Assembly (NCBI RefSeq): GCF_937616625.2
Contig: NC_065571.1
Span: 6,884,501-6,948,500 of the forward strand
Reading direction: 5' to 3'
DNA length: 64,000 nucleotides
Source of the DNA: Mercurialis annua
Taxonomy: Eukaryota > Streptophyta > Magnoliopsida > Malpighiales > Euphorbiaceae
Shown: one piece after another, positions 13,821-23,879 of the stretch
Numbering within the stretch: position 1 is the stretch's first letter
How the letters are laid out: every line of letters starts with the position of its first letter
Position numbers and translations under genes: made by a program
Notes under the pieces: model-generated
Database searches by the model: none
What the model saw: the letters and a program-made list of their open reading frames with translations, nothing else
Told to the model about the DNA's origin: nothing

Positions 13821-14181
13821 AAAAAAAATCCTCACCTTTTAGCCCATTTTCATTTGCACTCTGACGTTGCAATTTTATCAGCTGCATTCTAATTCGCACA
13901 TTTGGGTTTTAATTCCACCCTCAAAATTAAATTGGACTCTTTTTCACTCGGAAAAAAATTCATAACAGCCTTTATAAAGTATTCGTTTGAACTTTTTTTC
14001 ACACAAAAAGTTAAAAATGAATGACTTATTTTAATTTTTTCCAAATGAAGAAGAGATCAATTTAATACTTGAGAGTGTAATTGAAAATCAAATGTGCAAA
14101 TTAGAATGCAGCTGACAAAACTATAACGTGGGGATGCATTTGACAAGGGGTTAAAAGGAGGGAGGTTTTGGTGATTAAGCC

Positions 14182-14287
14182 TTATTATTATTATTATTAT
14201 TATTTTACTACTAATATTTTATGTATATTTGGACTTTTGATTCAAATGGTTAATTTCTATTTAATGGGGATAAAATTAGCTCGGATT
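14182..14287. repeat. TTA microsatellite and short spacer
   Basis: A run of TTA/ATT trinucleotides begins at 14182, directly outside the MITE end, and runs to about 14205. It is followed by ordinary AT-rich spacer up to the poly-T start of the next retroelement. Confidence 0.6.
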
Positions 14288-16007
14288 CTTTTTTTTTCTC
14301 AAAGGCTAAAAACTTCCATTAAAATAATAAAAATTACAAAGATGAACGATTTCTCAAGACGTTGAGTGAACTATTCTAAAAGAGATGATGAGTGTTATAA
14401 AAATACAGTCCTCGACTAGGGCTTCACTAACCACCAAGCGGGTCACCCAAATAAGATTAGACTTGATTTTACTAACATGCTCGCACAGCTTTCAGAACGT
14501 TATAGAAGAGCCTAATCTCTAAACGTTCTATTATAAGTGATTATTGATCTCGGTGGTCCTGCATCACATGAGCCACTGTTGGAGCAACAATCACAGAAAC
14601 ACCTTCCTCGTTAATACACTCCAAGACTCGAATTGTCGTTGTTACATAGTTAAAAGAATCACCTTCATTTTCATCAGAGCTTCGCAAAGCCAGTGCCTCC
14701 GTTTCGCCAAAAAAGCCATTAACGTGAGTTGCTCCTAGCATTTTCTTCTTGGAACCCTTCCCAATTTTCTGTTTTGGGCTTAGAGTTCTAATAGTTGCCT
14801 TAAGCCCTTTCTTTCCTATCCTGGGCCTTGATTCCAAATAGTCCATTTTTCCAAAATCACAATTTTAAAAAGAAAATTTGGATTGTGTCATAATCTCCTT
14901 TCCTTTTAAATATGTTACCTTATCCACCTCAATCTCAATCAAATATTTGCTAACCAAATTAATTCCTGCATTATCTGCAGATTTCCCATTTGCACATACC
15001 TTATCACCCTCCATTTCCTTATTCAAAATGGGAAGTATGATATTTGCTCCACGAATCTCTATATCTACCAAATTTGTAGTTCGGTTTTAAGATTCCTTAT
15101 CTCTACCGTCGTCGGAACTGTGACCTGACTTCCGGCCATGCTCCTTAGACGTCTACTCATTGAATCCATGGCAGAGATTTCAGCTGCCTGCTCCATTACC
15201 TTCATCGAAGTAGCAAAGCCAGTTCCTCAATCACTGTCGTCATTGTTTTCATTCGAGCGAGGTTTCTTCCCTTTATTTTTCAGCGCACTGATCGACCCAG
15301 CTCTAATCAGTTCATTATACTTATATATGTTAACTTTAGAGTTTAACTTCACATCACACTCTAGTAGGGGATGACCGATACTACCACATTTAATACAGAG
15401 CTCCGGCTGTCGTTCATATCTAAGTAACACTATAACGATAGCTCATTCAGAGTTCACCTTAACCTTTAGTCCCCTCTTCAAAGGTTTGGTAATGTCAACT
15501 GTTACCCTCACTCTCATATATTTACCAATGCAATCCCCTAATGCTCCAGGGTCTACTTCGATTACTTCTCCAATTTGAGATCCCAAATTCAACCCTACTT
15601 CCTTAGTGAGACAAAGAATAGGTAGGTTGTGAATTTGAATCAAAAAATTAGTTGTATCAAAAACCATACTCATGTGGTCTCCAATACCCTCAGGACTCTC
15701 CAAAACGATTAAGCAGTCTAGGTAATTCCAGGAACCCCCAGTCATAACTCTTCTCTTATCAGCTTGTGACCCAAAGTGTATAACAAAAATATTGATATGT
15801 AGATATTCCACGATTACTGGATATTTAGTTTTCCAGACGTAGTTCATAGTTGAAATAAAGCCATCCATACTAACCTTCTTTGTGGACAAACCTTGAGTTT
15901 GCAACCTTTTCTTCTCCAACTAACCTTGCTTTGTCTCCTAGATCACAGACAACAATATGCTCATCATCTGACAGGGATAATGATTGGCACATTGTAGTTA
16001 AATCCAT
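14288..16007 (-). pseudogene. LINE-like element with ORF1 only (DUF4283 plus CCHC knuckle), degenerate
   Basis: Reads on the minus strand. A start codon at 16007 opens MDLTTMCQSLSLSDDE, as in the plus-strand relative at 17427. The frame then breaks near 15920. 15919-15443 encodes a DUF4283-type domain (STMNYVWKTKYPVIVE, DKRRVMTGGSWNYLDC, LPILCLTKEVGLNLG, GDCIGKYMRVRV). After a further frame change, 15430-15227 holds a knuckle C-X2-C-X4-H-X4-C (CIKCGSIGHPLLEC). The 3' part, 14846-14541, is another broken frame, and the element ends in a poly-A tract seen as poly-T at about 14288-14297. In plants this domain pair is the Gag-like ORF1 of L1-type LINEs. No endonuclease or reverse transcriptase is present. 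Exact 5' end and target-site duplication are unresolved. Confidence 0.75.
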
Positions 16008-17328
16008 AACAAAAGAAATACAAACGTAAAAAACTATCTATGTGAAACAGAGAGGAAAACTATTCATGCAAAGATATAATAAACTGCAATGATATTTAAA
16101 ATCGAAATCTCAATAATGCACCTAAAGAGCATAGCTACTCGGACTAGGTCTTACTGCATTTAAATGGTAAATTATATTTAGTGACTCTTTCATAATTAAT
16201 ATTATTTTATTAATTTTTTTTATCAAGGGTTAATTATATTAAGAAAAAATAAAGTACATCAGTGTAGATCAAATATCAAAACATAAGAACATCAAATTAC
16301 ACCCGACGTTTGATTAGATAATTAAAAATAAATAAAAATTACTTGCTAATACACGTATTCTAACGTTTGATATGAAATAAAGTTTTGAATTTAAGATAGT
16401 TAAACAATTTAAAAATTAAATTTGATGAGTGGACGTTGTATAAAAATTTATGTTTACAAGTGCACTGCTTCATTTATAGGATTGTTTATGGAAAATGAAA
16501 AGTAAATAATAGAATTACTTTTAATAAAATGTAGTCTTCGCTCAACACCTCTCACTCACCTGCAAACTCACCCGCAAACTAATTTAGGATCATAATAAAA
16601 TTTCATTGAGACTTGAATTAATTTTGCCTAAAAATAAAAAAAATCTGAAAACATTAGAGTTTAGTCAACTTTTGACAATAATTTAAAAATATCTCTTAAT
16701 CTTCAAAGAACGTTGATATAAAAAAGTATAAGTAACACTTTTTTGTCAACTAAAAAAAAGAATGTTTGTGAGAGAAAGCTAATCCCGACTTTAAAATGTT
16801 GTACCATGGCGAGAAGGAGCTAACCAACGACTTAATAGAATGTTAAACTATTTAAATTATATTCATTAGCTATAAGACATTTAATTGAACCATTATTTAA
16901 TAAAGTTTTTATAAAAATGGACAAACAAACTTTTCATAAATGGAATAATTCATAAAAAACATACTCTCTCCGTCCTACTAGAGTTGTCCACTTTAAATTT
17001 ATTACACAGTTTAAGAAAAACAATTATTATTTATGAATTTTGTAATTTTTTTTATTTTTCTTGTCATACTCTTAATTAATATAGGATCCACTTACGATTT
17101 ACTTTCAATTTGCTCATTAGTGAATTTTAAATAGGAATAACATAGAAAAATTAAGTGTAAAAATTAGTTAATTTTTGAAAGTGGACAATAATTTTGGGAT
17201 AATTTTTTTTGTCAAAATAGACAACTTGGGACAGAGAGAGTATAAAGTTTTCAAGAAAAAAAAATGATTAATTTGTAAATGTGAAATATTTTTGCTGATA
17301 TAATTGTTTTTGAAAATTTGACATGTAT
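16008..17328. other. AT-rich spacer between two inverted LINE-like copies
   Basis: No coding sequence is supported. The left part probably includes the 5' UTR of the minus-strand LINE-like copy. A Stowaway-type MITE occupies 16964-17240. The direct repeat TTGACATGTAT at 17318-17328 is the left target-site duplication of the next element. Confidence 0.6.
16964..17240. mobile_element. Stowaway-type (Tc1/mariner) MITE, 277 bp
   Basis: Flanked by TA on both sides (16962-16963 and 17241-17242). The left terminus is CTCTCTCCGTCC and the right, reversed, is CTCTCTCTGTCCC. Similarity continues inward (GAGTTGTCCACTTT against AGTTGTCTATTTT). These ends match the CTCCCTCCGT consensus of plant Stowaway elements. 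Confidence 0.82.
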
Positions 17329-19058
17329 GTAATCGAACTAGTACCCTGCTCAGCATAATAGATGTCTCTGCTCTGCAGAATCTTATTCATACATCTCAGT
17401 TTTCGACATAATTATCAGTCTTTGCTATGGATATCATAGGTTTATGCCAAACGCTGTCACTCTCGGACGACGACGATGACCTGGTGGTGTGCGACTTGGG
17501 GGAAAAGGCAAGAACGGCGGGTGAGCAGAAGATTGTTAATTCTCTAATTGGCAAAGTTTTAAATACAAAAAGAATCAATAGAGACAGATTTATTTCAACA
17601 GTTAACTTTATCTGGAAAACAAAAGAGCCAATAGTAGTGGAGACGGTAGGCAATAATATTTTTGTTTTTCATTTTGGTTCAGAGACAGATAAACGTAGAG
17701 TAATGGCAGGGGGGCATGGAAATATCTGGAATCTATCATTGCTTTTGAAATCCCTATTTGAATTAGGGATTACTCAAGAATGGAATTCAAGTATTTCCCT
17801 TTCTGGTTACAATTCATAGCCTACCCCTCATGTGTCTCAACAAAGAGGCCGGGCTTTCTTTAGGTAAACAGATTGGAGATGTCGAAGAAGTTGATCCTGG
17901 AGTTTCAGGGGATTGTATTGGGAAGTATATCAGAGTTAGAGTAAAGGTATATGTGTCAAAACCTTTGAAAAGAGGTATGAGAATCAAAATTGATAATGCA
18001 GGAACTATGATCACTGCAATACTAAGATATGAAAGGCTACCAGAGTTTTGTTGTAAGTGCGGTATTATAGGGCATCCAATACTAGAATGTCCAATTATTA
18101 CCTCTGAGTTCAAAGAGTACAAATATAATGACCTGATAAGAGCAGGACCGTCGCAGATGCTGACCAGCAGAGGAAAGAGAGGAAGACCGGCGACGGAGAA
18201 GAAAACAGATATGGAAGATCACGGTGTTTTTCATGAGACTCCGGTAACGGCAGGAGACAAGAATTCTGTTTCAGTCGTTAAGGAAGGAGGATATATTTCA
18301 GCCATTGATAAAGGAAAATCTAAGATTCTTCCCTTAAGTATTGTTGACCAAACAACTACCAAGTCTGGCAACGTTATTTTAGGAGAAGATTTGGCAAAAC
18401 AGATTTTGAATTTGGTCGAAGTTGATATTGACAAGGATATTGAATTTAAAGGCCAGGAGCTGATGGCACTATCAAAGTGTATTAATTCAGATCCAAATGT
18501 TGAAACAATTGGGCCAAGTAAAAGTTGACCCAGAGGCAAAATGAAAGGGCCTAAAAAGCCTAATCTAAAATTTAGCCCAATTCGCAAAATCAAAAAAACA
18601 AGTCGTAGCAAAACGATGTCGTCAATAGATGTTAGCCATAGTAGATTGGATATTTTGGGAGAGACTCAATGAGGAATTGAGGGGAAAATTCAAACTGAAC
18701 ATTCTTCTGCAATTCGATCTTTAGAGTGGACGGCTGAGGAAGGTGTTTCTTTGAATGATTTATCAATGGTGGATCTTGCGATGCAGGTCCACCAAGATGA
18801 ATGATCATCTTAGTTTGGAACGTTAAGTGATTAGGCTCTACTAGAACGTTTCGAAATTGTGCGAGCATGTTAATAATATCAAGCCTAATCTTATTTGGGT
18901 AACCCGCTTGGTGGTTAGAAAAACCCTAGTCGATGACTGTATATTTACAGTTCTCATCATCTCTTTTAGAATAGTTCACTCAATGTGTTGAGGAATCGTT
19001 CTTTTTTTTGTAATTTTCATTATTATTAATGGAAGTTTTAGACTTTGAGAAAAAAAAA
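17329..19058 (+). mobile_element. LINE-like retroelement carrying only an ORF1, with poly-A end and 11-bp duplication
   Basis: Bounded by direct repeats TTGACATGTAT at 17318-17328 and 19059-19069, immediately after a 3' end reading TTTGAG then A's. This is the hallmark of target-primed reverse transcription. The coding part starts at 17427 (MDIIGLCQTLSLSDDDDD). It is homologous to the minus-strand copy at 14288-16007 from the start codon through the 3' UTR, which shares GGTGGTTAG and a CCTAATCTTATTTGGGT-like stretch. There is no ORF2. Confidence 0.85.
17427..18528 (+). pseudogene. LINE ORF1 (DUF4283 plus zinc knuckle), frameshifted
   Basis: The first frame, 17427-17819, runs through STVNFIWKTKEPIVVE and DKRRVMAGG, then leaves the family frame near 17730 and stops. 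The second frame, 17830-18528, resumes with MCLNKEAGLSLGKQIGDVEE, GDCIGKYIRVRVKV and KPLKRGMRIKI. A CCHC knuckle, CCKCGIIGHPILEC, follows, then a polar tail. Alignment with the related minus-strand copy shows that at least two frame changes separate the halves, so no full protein can be made. In L1-type elements this protein coats the RNA; here it is a relic. Confidence 0.75.
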
Positions 19059-19070
19059 TTGACATGTATT

Positions 19071-19720
19071 AGATTATTTTTAGGGTTAATTCCATATAAA
19101 ATTACCACATTTACACATTTTTTTATTTTAATCACGTCCTTTGAAAATTGTCAAATAAAATCACCACCTTTCATTTTTTTGCAAATCTATCACGAATGTG
19201 AAAATTCGGTGTATCTTTACTGACTCGACAATCGGAATCAACAAGAAAAGAGTAAGAAGAATGTATTTTGTATGTTAATAGGGCATTAGTCAGATTAAAA
19301 CATATATTTGGGAGAAAAAAAACATCAAATTTTATTCATCGATGATAGATTTGCAAAAAAATGAAAGGTGATGATTTTATTTGACATATTTGAAAGGACG
19401 TGATTAAAATAAAAAAACGTGTAAAGGTTGTGATTTTATATGAAATTAACCTTTATTTTTAAAATTTTATAAAAATATATATTAATTTTATATAGCTGCG
19501 TGGCGTCCACCTAGGTAAGTCGGTGTACACATCTGTCTCTATATATTTTAATGAATGGCAATCTCGGAATTTCATAAAACACACAATCCCTCTCCGATTG
19601 TAGTCCACTCCCTTCTCCTTGCCGAACCCTAATTCTCAATTTTCTTTTTTATACCCCAAATTATTCTCCTCAGAATTTCACAAATTTCCCCAAAAATTTG
19701 TCAAATCCTACAAGCAACCA
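19071..19720. other. Spacer and promoter region of the RRM gene, with a MITE
   Basis: Holds a foldback MITE at about 19081-19453. The remaining sequence up to 19720 is the upstream region of the RRM gene. A TATA-like TATATATTTTAA lies near 19542. The stretch after it is rich in C and T, typical of a plant leader. The start codon is at 19721. Confidence 0.5.
19081..19453. mobile_element. Foldback MITE of the GGTTAATT...ATCACCAC type, about 370 bp
   Basis: The left end reads AGGGTTAATTCCATATAAAA then TTACCACATTTACAC. The right end, reversed, reads AAGGTTAATTTCATATAAAA then TCACAACCTTTACACG. Inverted similarity extends about 120 bp on each side, through AATCACGTCCTTT and AAAATCACCACCTTTCATTT. 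No coding potential. Related elements recur near 47.8 kb and 59.7 kb. Confidence 0.75.
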
Positions 19721-21769
19721 ATGGGTTCAAAATCCAGAAGCGATAATCCTCATACCGGCGACGGTGCCAGCCCTGGGTTCGTCTCTTTCTTTAGGAATCA
19801 AATTGATTTTTTTTAAATGTGTTCTCTAATCTTAATCGTTTATTTGTTTGTTTTCTGTGTGTTTAGGAAGATTTTTATTGGAGGATTAGCTAAAGACACC
19901 ACGTATGGTAAGTTTATGGTTTCTGAGCATCTGCTTTTTAGTTAAATTTTATATGTTACATCTTGTGATATGAAATTAAATTGAATTGAACTCTTGCAGC
20001 TACGTTTAATAAGCATTTTGGTAAGTATGGAGAAATTACTGATTCAGTAATTATGAAGGATCGGTACACTGGCCAGCCTAGAGGATTTGGTTTTATTACT
20101 TATGCTGATCCTTCAGTTGTAGATAAAGTTATCGAGGATACTCATATTATCAATGGGAAACAGGTAAATATTATTTTTTATCTTCCATAGGTAAATTTTT
20201 TTATGTAATGTGTAAATTTTATGCATGAATGCCCAAGTAAGCAAGCTTGGACTCTTGGGATGATGTTGTTTGTTTAGTTTTCATGCTGTATCCATATGTG
20301 TCATAGAGATTCTATGTTTTGGTTCGTGGGTTGTTTTTGGACATAAAGTTGCCCTTTTTGTTTGTTTGATGTAACCTTGAGCTTTGATTTTTAAGGTAGA
20401 AGGTTGTCTGTAAGTTGGGTTTAAGGGTAATTTTTTGGTTTGCTCATCGAGTAGTTGCTAATTGAACATTTACTACATAATCTGTATGAAGGATCCCAGT
20501 TACCTTAGGCTGGTTAGGTAGCTTGTCATTTGTATTCTTAATGTTTGCTTTAATTTTCAGTGTCTGGTTTAATAATTGCTGGTGGAACAGGTTGAGATTA
20601 AGAGGACAATACCTAAAGGTTCTGGGCAATCGAAAGATTTCAAGACTAAGAAAATATTTGTTGGTGGAATTCCATCTGCTGTCACTGAAGGTAATGAATC
20701 CAAGCTTCTTTTAGTTTTGTTTTAAGGTGAAAGATAGACGATTGTTTTATGGTGCTTCTTTTACACAATTAAAATTGGTGTCTTTAAACTTTTCAGATGA
20801 ACTTGAGAACTTCTTTTCAAAGTATGGGAAAGTGGTGGAACACCAGATCATACGTGATCATGAAACCAACCGTTCACGAGGATTTGGTTTTGTTATTTTT
20901 GACAATGAAGATACTGTAGATGAAATGTTAACCAATGGAAATATGATTGATATGGCTGGTACTCAGGTGAGCTTGGTTAAGTTGGCCCGAACAAATATTA
21001 ATATAAAGAGATCCATTTTTGTGGCGTTGCATGAACTTGCGTTCCCGTCTGTTTTATTATTCCTTTTTTTTTTCTTCTTTTAAAATTTTTTGTCAGTCTT
21101 TGGATTTTGTTAAGTACTGTTAGTTCTTTCCTTGGTTAATGTTTGTACTAATGTAGAAATGAAGATTTTCAGGTTTAGATTCCAGGAAAGGGCTAATGAT
21201 AGTTTGGCTCCTGCAGAACCTAGGTTAACTAAGCTGCTTTGTTGTAGGTGGAGATCAAGAAAGCTGAACCAAAGAAAGCCTCCAACCCACCACCTGCTCC
21301 TTCATACGGTAGTAACTCTAGGAGTCGTTCTTACAATGACAGCTATGGTGGATTTGGAGGTTCTTATGGGGGGTTTGAGGGAGGTTTTGGATCCGGTCCT
21401 TATAGGACTCCTGGGGGTCTGGGTGGTAGACTTAGTGGATATGGCTATGGTAATGGTGGTGGGGATATTGGTGGGGGCTATGGAAATTTTGGAGGGGGTA
21501 GCTTAGGAGGTTACCGAGGTGAACCTTCCCTTGGTTATTCTGGTCGTTTTGGACCTTATGGCGGCGGTGGGTTTGGTGGAGGTTACGGTGGCAGTGGTAT
21601 AGGAGGTTATGGTAGGGGAGGTGAGGGTTATGGAAGTTATGGAGGTGCGGGATATGGTGGTGCTGGGGGTTATGAATCTGGTCCAGGTGCCGGTTATGGA
21701 GGAGCAGGTGGTATGTATGGAAGGGGAGGCTATAGTGGCACTAGTCGATACCATCCCTATTCAAGATAG
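19721..21769 (+). CDS. hnRNP A/B-like RNA-binding protein: two RRMs and glycine-rich tail, 6 exons
   Basis: Exons 19721-19776, 19867-19907, 20000-20163, 20591-20690, 20797-20966 and 21248-21769 join in phase to 350 codons. RRM1 covers about residues 19-95, with RNP2 KIFIGGL and RNP1 RGFGFITY. RRM2 covers about residues 107-183, with RNP2 KIFVGGI and RNP1 RGFGFVIF. After EIKKAEPKK comes a Gly/Tyr/Ser-rich region of roughly 150 residues, ending SRYHPYSR. This is the layout of plant hnRNP A/B-type proteins that bind pre-mRNA in the nucleus and can form granules through the Gly-rich tail. The N-terminus, GDGASPGKIFIGGL, and the C-terminus closely resemble Arabidopsis At3g13224, from memory. The last intron (281 bp) could be retained in some transcripts, because the frame stays open for a stretch. 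Confidence 0.92.
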
Positions 21770-23879
21770 AATGAAGTGTGATGCAGTTGCTTAAGCTTTG
21801 CCTAGAAGTTTCAAATAGTTTAAAGCATTGTGAAGTCCATAGGCACTTTCTTACATGCACTAGAAGTCTCATATCTCTGCAATTGAGGAAGCTTTAAGGA
21901 TAAGAAAGAAGACCACTGAATTAGAATATTTCTATGTATTTTTTAGACAGATTGCTTAGTTTTGATTTAAGGTGTCACTTGTTCTAGCTATTATTGATAT
22001 AGATTGTGTATTAGACATAGTTTCTCGGAGCTTATTGCTACTTTCCTTTAGTTTTATTTAGGTAGGCATCTTGCAATTGATACCTATGCTGGATTATCTA
22101 TTCGACTTAGCAGTCGGATCTTTAATGTTGATGCTTTAAATCAGATTCAGTTAGAGTTGTTGCTATAATTAAAAGGATTAGGCATGCATTTTTGTTGGCC
22201 CTGTTAAAGTAATAACAAAAACTGTATGTTAGAATATGCCAATAGAAAGGCAATCTCTAGCGGGTCGAATATGCGAATGAATTCGTGACGGGTTATCTTG
22301 AATACCTCTTGGTAAGCTTTGAAGATAGAAACTGAGTGCTTTGGTTGGTTAATATAAATATAGGTGTCTTTAATTTGATGTTTAAATGCTTTCAAAGTTG
22401 ATTATTTCTTAGTCTGTAGCTTTTCACTACATAGATAGACTATTATCTGGAGATGTGGTTGGACGCCTTCTATAATACCAACATATTTATGTGTATGCCT
22501 GGTGCTGATTTTCTTGTTTTACGGACTCGGAGAGGGCTCTCTGTGATGTGTTCCCCAGAACGAGATTGGGAGGTTATCCAATTCCGATTGCTTTTTTGCT
22601 GTTGTTTTGACTTACTAATTTGAATGTGTATTATCAAGCAATGGACCTTTCTTTTCTTCTGTTCTCGCAGGTTTTTAAACATTCATGCTGGACTAATTGT
22701 AGTGTCTTTCATGTTGTTGTACCCCTTGCTTTCCACAAATTGTAAAGATAAAATTTTGATTCTAATGAGATCGTATTCTTAAATTTAATGGATGAACAAA
22801 TCCCAACTAATGTGAAGTAAAACAAGCTATTGATCGGATGTATCTTTCTGTATTCTCGACCCTCGTAGTAATTGTCTTTAATGGTAATGTGCCGAGTATT
22901 AGTATTCTATAGTTAAAAAAATTCAAATGTTAAAGAGTTCACTTAAACTTATAGACAGCCTCCATTATTCGAAAATTTCATGAAGTTGAATAATTTTATT
23001 TAACATCCCAAAGTTTGAAAGGTGAAATCTTTAAATGGTAAATGTTGATGTCAAAATTGCTTGTCACATTGCTACATTGTCACATTACTTGACAACCATA
23101 TTCATGTGCAACCATGGTTCTATCATTGGCTCTGCTCCTGTATTAGAGATACAGCTCAAGTTCAATTAAACCATCTAATAAGACGTGCCGTAAGTAGGTC
23201 AGCTGCTAACAATTCAATGCTAATATTGCAAGAAAAAGAAAGTGAAGTATACAAAGAAATACCGAACATCACAAACTAGATGAATTATAGATCATCATAG
23301 AATCAAGCACATAAGCTCCCGCCTCATTTTATTTTAGCCTCTGTATTAATCCGAGGATCATTACTTTCGAAACTCAAGTTTCTCGGCAACGTTTTTAGCA
23401 CTTTTCTCTTTACGTTGCCAGCAGCTGAAACAAGGCGGATAAACATAAACGTCTTCTCCTTGTCGCCCATCCTTTAACTACAAACATAACACGAAGTTCA
23501 TTGTGAATGAGCAGCAATAAGAATTCAACAGTTACTCCATATCTACACAGCAAAAAATAAATTGAGTGATTTTAAACAACCGAGAATCAATCTCTTTAAG
23601 TGTCAATTGTTTTATGTATTGAGTTGAGTGTACGTATTGTGTTTCTCTTTTCACCAAAACTACGTCGTTCTTTTTAAAACTAAGCATTAAAAAATTACAA
23701 AATAAAAGATAAAAAAGAGAAATATTGTATTTTTTGGACTGTTGAGAAACGACGTCGAATCAATCACTGACGTTGGCTTAGAAACAAACTAAACTCTCGT
23801 ACTTCTCTTTCAGTCTCAGTTCTCAAACCAAATAAATAATCTCGCCGGCGATTCGAAATTAGCATAACCGGAGAAGAAG
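21770..23879. other. Intergenic region: 3' UTR of the RRM gene and promoter of the EMC8/9 gene
   Basis: No complete gene is supported. The first several hundred bases are probably 3' UTR. Short open frames (for example 22204-22395, 22470-22682 and 23061-23279) show no family features. A possible orphan coding exon on the minus strand lies at 23361-23477. The last 100 bp before 23880 are the leader of the EMC8/9 gene. Confidence 0.5.
23361..23477 (-). pseudogene. Possible orphan 3'-terminal exon (38 codons)
   Basis: On the minus strand, a good acceptor (GTTTGTAG) at 23478-23485 is followed by an open frame of 38 codons ending in a stop at 23361. The peptide is polar and Cys-containing: it starts LKDGRQGEDVYVYPPCFSCW and goes on to QRKEKSAKNVAEKLEFRK. 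The composition is protein-like, but no upstream exon, start codon or gene family could be found before the EMC8/9 promoter. It may be a relic of a lost gene or chance. Confidence 0.2.

Larger units (their letters stand above)
9774..14181. mobile_element. Foldback MITE split by a MULE-like insertion (outer element)
   Basis: The right part, 13830-14181, contains two arms of about 130 bp facing each other. One starts CCTCACCTTTTAGCCCATTT; the other, reversed, starts CCTCCCTCCTTTTAACCCCT. Both arms share CAGCTGCATTCTAAT. The right arm continues outward to GTGATTAAGCC at 14171-14181. Its mirror, GGGCTTAATCAC, is missing next to the left arm but is present at 9774-9785, directly before the inner element. 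Both outer ends abut ATT/TTA trinucleotide runs. Removing 9798-13820 rejoins one MITE of about 375 bp. Confidence 0.6.

Noticed and set aside
21503..21754. Ser/Thr-rich minus-strand frame opposite the RRM gene tail
   Set aside because: Shadow of the glycine-rich coding repeats on the plus strand.
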